From Clostridiales bacterium (GTDB lineage: Bacteria > Bacillota > Clostridia > Saccharofermentanales > Saccharofermentanaceae), in assembly GCA_017428545.1 (NCBI GenBank), contig JAFRQR010000020.1:62001-126000 (forward strand): 64,000 bases of DNA, read 5' to 3'. The position numbers and the translations under genes were made by a program. This document shows positions 18,168 to 27,456 of the stretch, one piece after another. Position 1 is the first letter of the stretch, and each line of letters opens with the position of its first letter. Under the pieces are notes generated by a model. That model saw only the letters and a program-made list of their open reading frames with translations. It was not told the DNA's origin and ran no database searches.

Positions 18168-18206
18168 AAGGCGGTTTTCGTTTAGAAAACCGCCTCTCTT
18201 TCTCAC
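18168..18206 (-). terminator. Terminator of the first PstS-like fusion lipoprotein gene
   Basis: On the - strand, GAGGCGGTTTTC and GAAAACCGCC pair around a short loop and are followed by T5. A second small hairpin (GGCTTT/AAAGCC) lies just before it at 18209-18226. Confidence 0.88.
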
Positions 18207-18242
18207 TTAAGGCTTTATCGGAAAGCCGCCCGGGATCTTTCG

Positions 18243-20711
18243 TTAATCATACATAAACGCAAGTCCGTTATAACGGAACAGTACATTTCCCTTCATGTCC
18301 GCAATCGTGCAGCCACTCGGTGAGCCATAGAGTTCATCATTCGGGTACTCGGTTTCATAGTAGATCCTTCCGTCATCGATACTCTTGATCTCCATCCTGT
18401 CATTCCTCGGGTTCGGAAGATCTTCTAGAACAGTCTCCCCTGTCGTCACATCAAGGATCTTCAAAGAACTGTTGAGAATGGAATTGCGTATCGTCATATA
18501 GTATTTCTGTGTGACGTTATCCACAAAGAATTCCGTAAATCCGGCTCCATCCGCGATCACGTGAAAATCCGAAGAATCGAGAATCAGCCACTCATCTCTA
18601 TCTCTTCTAACGACCACACCCGGCATCTGGTACCAGGTAGTAAAAGGAGAATCAGGAAATACTGCCGACTTCGTTGTCGTCAGGTTGATAAGTTTCATGG
18701 AATTTCCGTCAGACGAAGCGATGATCGGGTCGGTCTTTCCTGCTCCAAGCGGGTCTCCATAATAGTCCAAAGGTCTTTGCAGAGCATACGGATATGAATC
18801 AGAAGGGATGTCGACAAAGGCCAGAAGGTTCATGTTCATGTCATAGACATCCGCAATATTCGTGTGAATGACCAGGAAATAATCATCAGAAGCCGAAAAA
18901 TCGTTAATGTCATGATCCTTATTGTCGATCGTGGCAAGTACTTTTGCGTCTTTGGAAAGGATCTTCCACTCGTCACTTTCAGTAGATCCATAGGCGAATA
19001 TTTCATCGGAAACATAGCGCAGCCCGCAACCCGGATCCGAGAAAAGCACATTGCCTTCGACATCGATGATCTTGTCGACAGACCTGTCATCCTTATAGAT
19101 CTCAAACATGTGTCCGAACCGCCAAGGTCTCTGATCCCCGAAAAGGTCTGTAGTGATGTCCTCACCTGTATAGCCGTCGAAGATAAAAATCTCTTCATCA
19201 ACAAAATTCTCACAAACAATATACCTGTCATCGATTATGGTACTGAAACAGTACATAGCACTTGTATTGCTCATCTTAAGGAATGGTCCCTCGATGACTT
19301 TTCCGTTGCTTTCATCAAAAACAAAGATCTGAAGCCCGTCATTTTCGATGTTTGCCAAAGTGTACACTCCATCGCTAGTAAAACAGCTGTCATAGATCGT
19401 GTCCGTAAAGGAAGCGCCGTTTTCACTTATGATTCCGACTTGTCCTTCCGGTTTAATGTCATTCTTCCAGACCTTGTACATTCCGTCGCCCATACGCTCG
19501 ACATAGCTGAAGATCGGATCGCAGATGATTTTTCCCTGCCCGTCAACAAAACCGTACAGACGCTGCGAAGATCCGGCATAACCGTATTGATAAGCCCCCA
19601 TAAACGGATAGATCTCGCCATAGTCGCCGGGAACAAACTCCATGATCGGATCATTCGAAGCACGTGTATACACCTCCTGCGGTTTTTCTCCCGGAACATA
19701 TGCATCAAGATTATAGACCACATCTGTCGAGGAAGGAGTAGTATCTCCCGCCGGAACATACCCTGCTTTTTTGATCACCTCTTTGCCTTCTTCAGTAGTC
19801 AGAAAATCATACAGCACGTTCTCAGGAAAATCCTGGGGCAAAGATTTGGGAACTACTGCATAAAGATCAAAGATAAACGGGTAAGAACCTGATTGGATCG
19901 TATCAAAAGAAGGCTCGACATCGTCGATCTTAAGGATCTTGACTTTGTCAGAAAAATAGCATTCCTGTGCATAGAAATACTGGACAAAAGTGATCGCTCC
20001 GGAAGTGTTATCGAAAACACGCGGAGTCGTTAATGTCGAATAGTCATCTCCTCCGGTCTCGATCACGGGAACATTCGTCTTATTCGGGATCTCTTCTCCC
20101 AACACGATATCTGTAAAAAGTTCGTTGGAAGCCGAACTTCTATCACTTGTGAAAGGAATGATCGGCTCATCATTTCCTCCGACCTCTTTCCAGTTCGTGA
20201 TCTCGCCCAGATAGATCTTCTTGAGCTGTTCAGTCGTAAGAGAATCGACCGGATTTGATTTACTGACGATAAGCGCGATCGCGTCCTGTGCGATCACCTT
20301 TTCATTATTCTCGCTCTTATTAATGTGTTTCTCGAGGCACGGATTACAGAACTTCAAAACGGCATCGACGAAATTGAAAGATCTGCTGCTCAAAAGATTC
20401 ATGAAATAAACACCCGCGTCATGCGAAGAGATGTCCAGCAAAGACGAAGACAGAGCGATCCCGAGCTGTTTCATTTCATCACTGCAGAAGATATAAGGAA
20501 AATTCTGCTCCGTAAACTCGAAGGAATCCGGCTTCGGATCATCCGGATCGGTATCTGATGGCTCGGTTTCCGGTTCTTCTGTTTCGGAAACGGAAGTGGT
20601 CTTGGTCTTCTTCACCTTCGTTTGTTTTGTTGTCTCATCCTTATCCTTGCATCCCGAAAAAGAAAGGAGCATCCCCAAAACCAACATGACAGATACGATT
20701 CGCCTTTTCAT
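18243..20711 (-). CDS. Lipoprotein fusing a PstS-like domain to a repeat (WG-like) domain, copy 1
   Basis: 822 residues. Signal peptide 1-20 and lipobox SFSGC give Cys21; a Thr/Glu/Asp-rich linker follows to about 60. Residues about 60-345 match phosphate-binding-protein-like folds, with LTTEQLKKIYLGEITNWKEVGG and a late LPQDFPENVLYDFLTTEEGKEVIKKAGYVP, as in PstS. The glycine-rich phosphate loop of PstS is not conserved here (FCSDEMKQLGIAL). The remaining 480 residues repeat units such as LYGFVDGQGKIICDPIF, similar to WG beta-repeats or a propeller. It is a paralog of the next gene, 72 bp away, which has its own promoter region. Ligand unknown. Confidence 0.8.
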   Translation of the reverse strand: MKRRIVSVMLVLGMLLSFSGCKDKDETTKQTKVKKTKTTSVSETEEPETEPSDTDPDDPKPDSFEFTEQNFPYIFCSDEMKQLGIALSSSLLDISSHDAGVYFMNLLSSRSFNFVDAVLKFCNPCLEKHINKSENNEKVIAQDAIALIVSKSNPVDSLTTEQLKKIYLGEITNWKEVGGNDEPIIPFTSDRSSASNELFTDIVLGEEIPNKTNVPVIETGGDDYSTLTTPRVFDNTSGAITFVQYFYAQECYFSDKVKILKIDDVEPSFDTIQSGSYPFIFDLYAVVPKSLPQDFPENVLYDFLTTEEGKEVIKKAGYVPAGDTTPSSTDVVYNLDAYVPGEKPQEVYTRASNDPIMEFVPGDYGEIYPFMGAYQYGYAGSSQRLYGFVDGQGKIICDPIFSYVERMGDGMYKVWKNDIKPEGQVGIISENGASFTDTIYDSCFTSDGVYTLANIENDGLQIFVFDESNGKVIEGPFLKMSNTSAMYCFSTIIDDRYIVCENFVDEEIFIFDGYTGEDITTDLFGDQRPWRFGHMFEIYKDDRSVDKIIDVEGNVLFSDPGCGLRYVSDEIFAYGSTESDEWKILSKDAKVLATIDNKDHDINDFSASDDYFLVIHTNIADVYDMNMNLLAFVDIPSDSYPYALQRPLDYYGDPLGAGKTDPIIASSDGNSMKLINLTTTKSAVFPDSPFTTWYQMPGVVVRRDRDEWLILDSSDFHVIADGAGFTEFFVDNVTQKYYMTIRNSILNSSLKILDVTTGETVLEDLPNPRNDRMEIKSIDDGRIYYETEYPNDELYGSPSGCTIADMKGNVLFRYNGLAFMYD

Positions 20712-20783
20712 AGCAACCCTCCATAAAAAGCATCTTCAGTTATCTCTATTATATCCCTCGTCTTTGTCTTATTCCCGAAAAGA

Positions 20784-23339
20784 TCAATCTTCCGGCAGAA
20801 ATACCGTGTTATAAAGGAAGACCGCATTTCCGTCCTTATCCAACATCGTCGTGCTGGATGTATGGTAAGTGTAGGTTTCCTTCATAAAATGCACTGTATC
20901 ATATACCGGGTTCCCGTCATACATGCAAATCAAAGAAACATAATCATTTCTCGGATTCAGAAGTTCTGAACTCAGTGTGTTTCCTGTCAAAGCATCTACG
21001 ATCGAGATTTTTTCCGAATAGTAACTATCACCTACTGCCAGATAGTACTTTCTCTCTTTGAAGTCTTCGAAAACTTCTGAATATCCTTTTCCTTCCGAGA
21101 CGACCTTCATCGTTTTCGCATCCAGAATCTTCCAGTTATGCTCATCCGGGGTATCGCCGTAATTATGCGTCAGGTACAGGTATCCCGAGAGGATCTCGAC
21201 ACTATAATCCCCGTCGATCTCCGTCTTAGCATCTGAAGTAAGAGAAATAATGGTCGTTTTTCCGTTTATGCTTGAAGATACGAACAGATCACTTTCATAA
21301 TCCGAAATAAAACGCGTGGAGAAATACTCATCTGCCCGGGAAACGTACCAGTAAGCGTCGGCGTTATCCAACGAAACGGATTTGACCGATTTTAGATCCA
21401 GATCATAAAGCTCGAATGAGTCTTTTCTCCGGGCCGCAAGATAGCCGTTTTTATATTCGACTTCTATGATATCTCCCTTAGTATTTTCCAAAGAAGCTTT
21501 CACGTTACCGTCGGCATCCGCAAGGTCCCATCCGCTTTCATCTTTTCGGCACAACAGGATCTTATCCTTTTCCAGATCCCACCCTGTAGAGTACTTGTTT
21601 CTCGAAACTTCTTTGCCTGTAATGTCAAAGATAATATTATCCGTATAGGTACCGGTATATTCATACGCGAAAATCAGATTGCCAACAAGGTCAGACATCA
21701 TGATATCATCCGGGAATTTCACGCGTGTTCCTGTCGTTCCGTCTACGACCTGACGGCAATCGGCCCCTTCATCCCCGGAGATGACGAGGTATCTGTCATC
21801 CACGATACCCGAAATATAATCATCGACAAAGTAGTTCACCGAAGACAAAGATATCTTGTATGAAACAGGCGTGCCCACTTGACCTGTCGCAAAGTCATAC
21901 GGATATATATTGATCCCGTCTGAAGTGCTCTCGATCAGCGAGATCTTCCCGTCTTCATGGTAATACACGCTGCTATACTTCATTCCGGTGAATTTCGATC
22001 CATCCGCGCTGATAAGACCGGCTTTTACTTCATCGTGGCCTACATTTCCCGAGACGTGAATATACTGACGCACGATATACGTGTCCGGCGTGATCAAATA
22101 TGCACTGTCAAAGATGCTATCGCATACGATCCGTCCGGAAAGATCAAAAAAGCCTCTTTTGTTGCCGATCGTTTCGTACGACGACACCGACACCGATCCG
22201 TCAAATGGGAATATCCTTCCGTAATCAGATGAGGGGATAAATTCAGTGATCTCTTCGTCTTTCAGTCTTGTATATACCGGATCTGCCGCTTCGGCCGGCT
22301 GGTACGAAGACCAGTCGACGTTGACCTTCACATTGCTCTTTCCCTTAGGGTCGGCCGATGCAGGAACATATCCCTCCATATCCGCAAGTTTCTGTCCCTC
22401 TTCCGAAAGGATCCAGTCATAGAGGATACGGGCCGGCGCATCTGCCGGGGTACTTTTCGGAATAACGACATAGTAAGATGTGCGGAACGGATATTCGCCT
22501 TTTGCGATCGTATCCTTATCCGGCATTACATCATCGACCTTCAGGATCTTAAGGCCGTCAGCCATCTTCATGTTCGTTGCGTAGTAATACGGTGTATATC
22601 CGATCGCTCCGGCTGAATTGTCATAGGATTTCACAACGGAGATCAGTCCGCTCATATCTCCCGGCATCAGTTCCTTCGGAGCTTCCATCATCTCAAGATC
22701 TCCCATGACGAGGTTTTCCATCATGACCTGGGATCCCGCCGTTTCATTTCGCTGCACGGCAACGATCTCTTTATCTTCACCGCCGACTTCTTTCCAGTTT
22801 GTGATCTCGCCGGTATAGATCTTCTGGATCTGCTCTGTAGTCAAAGACTCCACGGGATTACTGACGTTGACGACAAACACCAGCGCCTCTGCGGAAAAAG
22901 CTTCCATCTCATATTCGAAGTTGTTTTCTTCCAATGTTTCGAAAACCGAGGCCGCAGGCTCCGCACAGATAAGAAGGTCTGCTTCTCCCTCCATCAGGAA
23001 ACTGAATGACTGCGAGGTCTTATGGAACTCCAGCATATCGTCTGCCTCGGATCTCGGGATCCCCAGCATAATCGACGTAATTGCCGTCGCCATCGGCTTC
23101 GTCGAAGTTGATCCATCGATCACCGGATAGTTATCCTTCGTAAAATGAAACTCCTCAGGTTCCGGATCCGTAGCAGAAGTCTCGGAAGTCTCTGTTGTTT
23201 CCGAAACACTGGTCTCTGTAGTTTCTGTTTTTTCAGAAGTACTCTCGGTGGAACTTTCTTCGTTGTCTTTTTTATGGCATCCCGTAACCGACAGGATCAT
23301 AGAAAGCGAAAGGAGAATTGAAACGACACACTTTTTCAT
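20784..23339 (-). CDS. Lipoprotein fusing a PstS-like domain to a repeat (WG-like) domain, copy 2
   Basis: 851 residues. Lipobox LSVTGC gives Cys21, then a Thr/Ser/Glu-rich linker. The PstS-like domain runs from about 70 to 350 and keeps the phosphate-loop-like GSTSTKPMATAI at 76-87, LTTEQIQKIYTGEITNWKEVGG, and VVKSYDNSAGAIGYTPYYYA. The C-terminal 490 residues contain repeated beta units with FFDLSGRIVCDSIF. Ordinary PstS is about 300 residues, so the repeat half is an addition. No pstCAB genes are near, so a sensing or cell-surface role is as likely as uptake. The promoter is at 23379-23406, with a regular repeat array further upstream. Confidence 0.82.
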   Translation of the reverse strand: MKKCVVSILLSLSMILSVTGCHKKDNEESSTESTSEKTETTETSVSETTETSETSATDPEPEEFHFTKDNYPVIDGSTSTKPMATAITSIMLGIPRSEADDMLEFHKTSQSFSFLMEGEADLLICAEPAASVFETLEENNFEYEMEAFSAEALVFVVNVSNPVESLTTEQIQKIYTGEITNWKEVGGEDKEIVAVQRNETAGSQVMMENLVMGDLEMMEAPKELMPGDMSGLISVVKSYDNSAGAIGYTPYYYATNMKMADGLKILKVDDVMPDKDTIAKGEYPFRTSYYVVIPKSTPADAPARILYDWILSEEGQKLADMEGYVPASADPKGKSNVKVNVDWSSYQPAEAADPVYTRLKDEEITEFIPSSDYGRIFPFDGSVSVSSYETIGNKRGFFDLSGRIVCDSIFDSAYLITPDTYIVRQYIHVSGNVGHDEVKAGLISADGSKFTGMKYSSVYYHEDGKISLIESTSDGINIYPYDFATGQVGTPVSYKISLSSVNYFVDDYISGIVDDRYLVISGDEGADCRQVVDGTTGTRVKFPDDIMMSDLVGNLIFAYEYTGTYTDNIIFDITGKEVSRNKYSTGWDLEKDKILLCRKDESGWDLADADGNVKASLENTKGDIIEVEYKNGYLAARRKDSFELYDLDLKSVKSVSLDNADAYWYVSRADEYFSTRFISDYESDLFVSSSINGKTTIISLTSDAKTEIDGDYSVEILSGYLYLTHNYGDTPDEHNWKILDAKTMKVVSEGKGYSEVFEDFKERKYYLAVGDSYYSEKISIVDALTGNTLSSELLNPRNDYVSLICMYDGNPVYDTVHFMKETYTYHTSSTTMLDKDGNAVFLYNTVFLPED

Positions 23340-23378
23340 AAATATACCCTACTTTCCTTGTTTGCCATCCCCTTAACC

Positions 23379-23406
23379 AGTATACCAGAAATATCTATTT
23401 CTCAAA
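23379..23406 (-). promoter_or_regulatory. Promoter of the second fusion lipoprotein gene
   Basis: TTTGAG (23406-23401), a 16-bp spacer and TATACT (23384-23379) on the - strand. The start would be near 23372, about 33 bp before the ATG. Confidence 0.6.
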
Positions 23407-23437
23407 CGGCAATCTGCCCGCTTCTTTGTTTTTATGA

Positions 23438-23633
23438 TTGCGACTAAAAAGATCCATAGGTAATATTAGTCGTATGCCAGACATGGAAAAATACGACTAG
23501 AAAAGCACCCGCCTGAGATTAGTCGTATCAAGCTATTTGTTCATACGACTAAAAACAACAAAATAAAAGATTAGTCGTAGAACAGGTGCTTTTCGATACG
23601 ACTAAAAAACAACCTGCTCGCGATTAGTCGTAT
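23438..23633. repeat. Array of TACGACTAA/TTAGTCGTA half-sites, period about 53 bp
   Basis: Eight 9-bp half-sites alternate in orientation: TACGACTAA-type at centres 23443, 23496, 23548 and 23601, and TTAGTCGTA at 23470, 23523, 23575 and 23628. Intervals are 27, 26, 27, 25, 27, 26 and 27 bp. The sequence between half-sites varies freely, but the gap inside each TACGACTAA...TTAGTCGTA pair is nearly constant. Each TTAGTCGTAt...aTACGACTA pair can also form a 10-bp stem with a 14-15 nt loop. The array is 30 bp upstream of the -35 of the second fusion lipoprotein gene and 30 bp from the cysK terminator. Two copies of the AAAAGCAC word lie inside it. Confidence 0.85.
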
Positions 23634-23661
23634 ATGATGCTCTATTTCTTTACAAATAAAA

Positions 23662-23696
23662 AAATCCCGAAAGCTTTTTCTAGCCTTCGGGATTTC
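23662..23696. terminator. Terminator of metY-cysK
   Basis: AAATCCCGAA and TTCGGGATTT pair around AGCTTTTTCTAGCC; T-rich ends occur on both strands, so it can work in both directions. It lies 28 bp after the cysK stop. Confidence 0.85.
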
Positions 23697-23723
23697 TAAT
23701 CTCTGTTGATTTAAAAAGTATGC

Positions 23724-24656
23724 TTACTCTTCGTAAAGAGCGGTGGAAAGATATCTGTCACCGGAGTCCGGGAGCAGAACGACGATGTTCTTTCCTGCGT
23801 TCTCAGGACGTTTCGCAAGCTCAAGTGCCGCAAATGCTGCCGCACCGGAAGAGATGCCAACGAGCACGCCTTCCTGACGACCGATCTTTCTTCCGATGTC
23901 AAATGCATCTTCATTGCTGACCGGGAATACTTCGTCATAGATGTTTGTATCGAGTGTCTCCGGAACGAAGCCTGCGCCAATGCCCTGGATCTTATGGGAA
24001 CCGGAACGGCCTTCGGAAAGTACCGGGGAATCCTTCGGCTCAACAGCGACGATCTTTACGCCCGGGTTCTTTTCCTTGAGAAAAGCACCTGTACCTGTGA
24101 TCGTTCCGCCCGTACCAACACCTGCGACGAAGATATCGACTTTTCCGTCGAGATCTTCCCAGATCTCCGGACCTGTCGTTGCCTTATGGATGGCCGGGTT
24201 TGCAGGGTTAGTAAACTGCGATGGGATCAGGCTGTCCGCGATCTCCTGGTGAAGTTCTTCTGCTTTTGCGATCGCGCCCTTCATGCCCTTTGCGCCTTCA
24301 GAAAGAACGAGCTCTGCGCCGTAAGCCTTCATGAGCTTTCTTCTTTCGACGGACATCGTGTCCGGCATTACGATGATGGATCTGTATCCGCGAGCGGTAG
24401 CCACTGCTGCCAGTCCGATACCCGTGTTGCCGGATGTCGGTTCGATAATCGTTGTGGTCGGCTTCAGGATACCCTTTGCCTCCGCGTCATCGAGCATTGC
24501 CTTTGCGATACGGTCCTTAACGGATCCGCCCGGATTGAAGTATTCAAGTTTTGCAAAAACCTTTGCAACTGCACCGGTGGACTTTTCCAGATGTGTCAGT
24601 TCCAGGATCGGTGTTTTTCCGATCAGCTGATCTGCTGATGTGTAAATGTTTGCCAT
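23724..24656 (-). CDS. cysK: Cysteine synthase A (O-acetylserine sulfhydrylase)
   Basis: 310 residues from the ATG at 24656, preceded by GAAGGA; a longer upstream frame has no support. The enzyme makes cysteine from O-acetylserine and sulfide. Lys47 in GGSVKDR holds PLP; TSGNTG at 74-79 and GTGGT bind substrate and phosphate. It follows metY by 85 bp, a gap holding a small hairpin (CCCGGA/TCCGGG), with no promoter visible. It is therefore probably the second gene of a sulfur operon. CysK may also bind CysE and, in some Firmicutes, the regulator CymR. Confidence 0.95.
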   Translation of the reverse strand: MANIYTSADQLIGKTPILELTHLEKSTGAVAKVFAKLEYFNPGGSVKDRIAKAMLDDAEAKGILKPTTTIIEPTSGNTGIGLAAVATARGYRSIIVMPDTMSVERRKLMKAYGAELVLSEGAKGMKGAIAKAEELHQEIADSLIPSQFTNPANPAIHKATTGPEIWEDLDGKVDIFVAGVGTGGTITGTGAFLKEKNPGVKIVAVEPKDSPVLSEGRSGSHKIQGIGAGFVPETLDTNIYDEVFPVSNEDAFDIGRKIGRQEGVLVGISSGAAAFAALELAKRPENAGKNIVVLLPDSGDRYLSTALYEE

Positions 24657-24741
24657 AATTATGATCCTTCCTTCGTTTATTCTTGCCCGGAGCATATGTT
24701 CCGGGACTTTCATCTCACTTTTTATATTGTCTATTTTACTC

Positions 24742-26019
24742 TTATACCTTGGCAAAAGCACTCTCAAGATCCGCGATGATATCGTCGATGTGCTCTGTAC
24801 CAATGGACAGACGGATCGTGGTCGGTGTGATGCCTGCATTCAGAAGTTCTTCCTCGGAAAGCTGGGAGTGTGTCGTGGAAGCCGGGTGGATAACCAGAGA
24901 CTTGACGTCAGCAACGTTAGCCAGGAGCGAGAACAGTTCGAGATCCTCAGTGAACTTTCTTGCCTGATCAGCTGTTCCCTTCAGTTCGAAAGTGAAGATA
25001 GAACCGGCACCGTTCGGGAAGTAGCGGTCGTAAAGTGCTTTTTGCGAAGGATCGATCGCCGGGTGGTTGACCTTTTCTACCTTCGGATGATTCTTCAGGA
25101 AGTCAACGACCTTCAGGGCATTCTCTACATGACGCTCAACACGGAGAGACAGTGTCTCAAGGCCCTGCAGGAGCAGGAAGGAGTTGAACGGAGAGATCGC
25201 TGCGCCTTCGTCACGGAGAAGTGTGGTTCTTGCCTTGATGATGTAAGCGATGTTACCTACAGCCTGTGTAAATACTACGCCGTGGTAGGACGGGTTCGGC
25301 TTAGAAAGACCCGGGAACTTATCGTTCTGTGCCCAGTCGAACTTACCGCCGTCGATGATGAGACCGCCCATTGTTGTACCGTGACCGCCGATGAACTTTG
25401 TAGCAGAGTGTACGACGATGTCGGCACCGTGCTCGATCGGACGGAGGTTATAAGGTGTTGCGAATGTGTTATCTACGATAAGCGGAACACCATTCTCGTG
25501 AGCGATCTTGGAAACTGCTTCGATATCAAGAACATCGGAGTTCGGGTTGCCGAGTGTCTCAGCAAAGAACAGTTTGGTGTTCGGCTGGACCGCTTTTCTA
25601 AAGTTTTCCGGATCTGCCGGATCAACGAATGTTGTATGGATGCCCTGATCTTCGAGTGTGTGCTCGAGAAGGTTGTAGGAACCGCCGTAAATGTTCTTGG
25701 AAGCAACAACGTGGTCACCAGCTACAGCGATGTTTGTAATTGCATATGTGATAGCTGCGGCACCGGATGCAACTGCAAGAGCTGCCACACCACCTTCGAG
25801 TGCTGCGATCCTCTGCTCGAGAACATCAGATGTCGGGTTCATGATTCTTGTGTAGATGTTACCGCCTTCAGAAAGACCGAAACGGTTAGCTGCCTGGGCA
25901 GCATCCTTAAATACGTAAGAAGTTGTGGCATAGATCGGGACCGCACGTGCGTCTGTTGCGGAATCCGGTTTTTCCTGGCCTACATGGATCTGTAATGTTT
26001 CAAATTTATAGTTGCTCAT
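24742..26019 (-). CDS. metY: O-acetylhomoserine sulfhydrylase
   Basis: 425 residues, the normal length for MetY. It makes homocysteine from O-acetylhomoserine and sulfide, feeding methionine synthesis; some members also act on O-acetylserine. The N-terminus [20 protein letters not shown], the [12 protein letters not shown] motif and PLP Lys208 in [10 protein letters not shown] are typical of this branch of the Cys/Met PLP enzymes. GAAAGGATAA lies before the ATG. It is the first gene of metY-cysK and has a 345-nt leader with a small peptide gene and two ACCTA-N9-TAGGT sites at its promoter. Confidence 0.94.
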   Translation of the reverse strand: MSNYKFETLQIHVGQEKPDSATDARAVPIYATTSYVFKDAAQAANRFGLSEGGNIYTRIMNPTSDVLEQRIAALEGGVAALAVASGAAAITYAITNIAVAGDHVVASKNIYGGSYNLLEHTLEDQGIHTTFVDPADPENFRKAVQPNTKLFFAETLGNPNSDVLDIEAVSKIAHENGVPLIVDNTFATPYNLRPIEHGADIVVHSATKFIGGHGTTMGGLIIDGGKFDWAQNDKFPGLSKPNPSYHGVVFTQAVGNIAYIIKARTTLLRDEGAAISPFNSFLLLQGLETLSLRVERHVENALKVVDFLKNHPKVEKVNHPAIDPSQKALYDRYFPNGAGSIFTFELKGTADQARKFTEDLELFSLLANVADVKSLVIHPASTTHSQLSEEELLNAGITPTTIRLSIGTEHIDDIIADLESAFAKV

Positions 26020-26249
26020 AGTTTTATTATCCTTTCGAAATCAAATGTGTTGTGTTTAGTACCAAGCGTAAACGACATGTGACGTGGCATATGTAGACGT
26101 AAGGAAGAACCGTCACATGCGCTCCGCTCAGTTGTTTTTGGTTTTTTCTTGTTGGGATCGCGCGTCAACACGCGAAATGGGAAGGCCACCACATATGGTC
26201 CGTTGATGGCCGAACTTTCACACCGATCACAGGATCGGAGAAGGACCGG
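26020..26249 (-). promoter_or_regulatory. Structured leader RNA of metY
   Basis: Between the leader peptide and metY, 230 nt on the - strand fold into several hairpins: CCGAT/ATCGG near 26240-26225, GGCCAT/GGTGGCC near 26205-26178, CGCGT/ACGCG near 26170-26155, and a 9-bp perfect stem CATGTGACG/CGTCACATG near 26118-26075. None is followed by a T-run on this strand, so it does not end like a plain attenuator. I do not see an S-box, T-box or other known riboswitch core. Control may act on translation or RNA stability. Confidence 0.5.
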
Positions 26250-26318
26250 TCAGATACATCGACACATTCGTCCGAAACGATAATTCTGTCTATTCAGTTG
26301 GATAAGAAGCTCTCTCAT
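26250..26318 (-). CDS. Leader peptide with two Cys codons before metY
   Basis: 22 codons starting ATG at 26318, with AAAGGA 9 nt upstream. The peptide begins MRELLIQLNRQ and ends Arg-Met-Cys-Arg-Cys-Ile-stop, so both Cys codons lie in the last five. The stop at 26250 is followed at once by hairpins. Cysteine-containing upstream peptides are known to attenuate sulfur genes in actinobacteria; here the same logic is inferred. It lies inside the transcript made from the promoter at 26371-26399. The Met and Cys codons could sense charged tRNA levels. Chance cannot be excluded for such a short frame. Confidence 0.5.
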   Translation of the reverse strand: MRELLIQLNRQNYRFGRMCRCI

Positions 26319-26344
26319 GGTTGCTCATCCTTTATCTTCGTTTC

Positions 26345-26404
26345 ACCTAGTGCTCGACTAGGTTGTTTGAATGATAAACCATTTCACCTACCATGTCAAT
26401 AGGT
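26345..26404 (-). promoter_or_regulatory. metY promoter bracketed by two ACCTA-N9-TAGGT sites
   Basis: TTGACA (26399-26394), a 17-bp spacer and TATCAT (26376-26371) form a near-consensus promoter on the - strand. One inverted repeat, ACCTA-N9-TAGGT, covers the -35 (26386-26404) and an identical-spacing copy covers the start region (26345-26363). The two are 41 bp apart, about four helical turns. The nearby Rrf2 promoter carries a one-mismatch copy. Confidence 0.75.
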
Positions 26405-26433
26405 TTTTGAAAACTTTTTTATTCGCTGCTTTT

Positions 26434-27366
26434 TCAGGAAGAAGCGTCCGGTTTCTTCTCTAAGAGTTTTCCGTCCGAAGAGTAATAGGACGGATTATCC
26501 GGTGACACTTCGTAGACCACATTCGTTTTATAGTACGTGATACTGCCATCCTCATTTCGTACCAGGAAAAACGTATCGACTTTATATCCAGTGAAAAACT
26601 CGATATTCTTTCCGATCCGGATCGTAAATGTAATCTCTTCTGTTTTGACCTCTGTCCCTTCCGGCACTCCATACAAATAGGGGTCAGCGATAAAACTCAC
26701 ATTGTTATTCGCGTCTTTGAACTCTGAAGACAGCTTAAAGTTTCTATCCGGATCGTCAAACACGATCAAAAAAGCCTCTCCGGAAGTGGGAGTTTCGCCA
26801 ATCTCCCAATTACCGGCACTATTGATGTTGGTATTCTTTCCGGCATTCTCCGGGATCTCGATCACATTATCCCCGGGATCTCCGCTCCAGCGCCAACTTA
26901 GGACAGTAGCATCCCCTTTAGATGCACCCTCGTTTTCGTACATGATTTCAAAAGGCCCGATCTGCTCTGTTTTCCCCATATACTTCATGTCGATTCGGTG
27001 CGGACCTACCTTAATTGTGAACAAAGCCCAGAAGAAAACTATCACCGAAAGAAATATCTCGAGTCCTGCAAACACGATTCCGAGGATACCGAAGATCTGT
27101 CCCTTTTTATACGGATTTCTGCAGGTTGCAGTTCCGGCAATAGAAAAGGCCAATCCGATTCCAGGCGATAAAATCGACAGAAAGATCAGCGGCGGAATAA
27201 GAAAACTCAAGAAAAACATTAATGAGGCAGTAAATCCGATGATGCAAAACACATTATAGTTCGGTGCCACATTCGTTACGCCGTCAGGGACGACAGGAGT
27301 AAAACACGTGCCACACACGGTATCACGGTCAGATAATTGTCTTCCACAATTTTTGCACCATGCCAT
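26434..27366 (-). CDS. Zinc-ribbon membrane protein
   Basis: 310 residues from the ATG at 27366; a TTG three codons earlier is less likely. Cys4, Cys7, Cys18 and Cys21 form a zinc ribbon. Two or three hydrophobic stretches follow (about 40-65, 66-90 and 97-125) with the small-residue pattern of DUF4190-type proteins. The C-terminal 180 residues contain GEAFLIVFDDPDR, which may be an outer beta domain. It differs from the three-gene set at 10.9-13.5 kb, but shares the ribbon plus membrane plus outer domain plan. Function unknown. Confidence 0.7.
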   Translation of the reverse strand: MAWCKNCGRQLSDRDTVCGTCFTPVVPDGVTNVAPNYNVFCIIGFTASLMFFLSFLIPPLIFLSILSPGIGLAFSIAGTATCRNPYKKGQIFGILGIVFAGLEIFLSVIVFFWALFTIKVGPHRIDMKYMGKTEQIGPFEIMYENEGASKGDATVLSWRWSGDPGDNVIEIPENAGKNTNINSAGNWEIGETPTSGEAFLIVFDDPDRNFKLSSEFKDANNNVSFIADPYLYGVPEGTEVKTEEITFTIRIGKNIEFFTGYKVDTFFLVRNEDGSITYYKTNVVYEVSPDNPSYYSSDGKLLEKKPDASS

Positions 27367-27456
27367 ATTCACCAACCCCCAAAAGGAGATTATATCACAG
27401 ATCCGTCTTTTTCTTCAGGAGCAGAACTTAACGGGTCTTTACGTCGCCCGGACCGA

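Noticed and set aside
23438..23633. CRISPR array
   Set aside because: Repeats are only 9-10 bp and alternate in orientation, and the variable parts are 14-18 bp; there are no cas genes.
26020..26364. SAM or T-box riboswitch in the metY leader
   Set aside because: Neither the S-box core nor the T-box TGGNACCGCG core is present; GGTGGCC alone is not enough.
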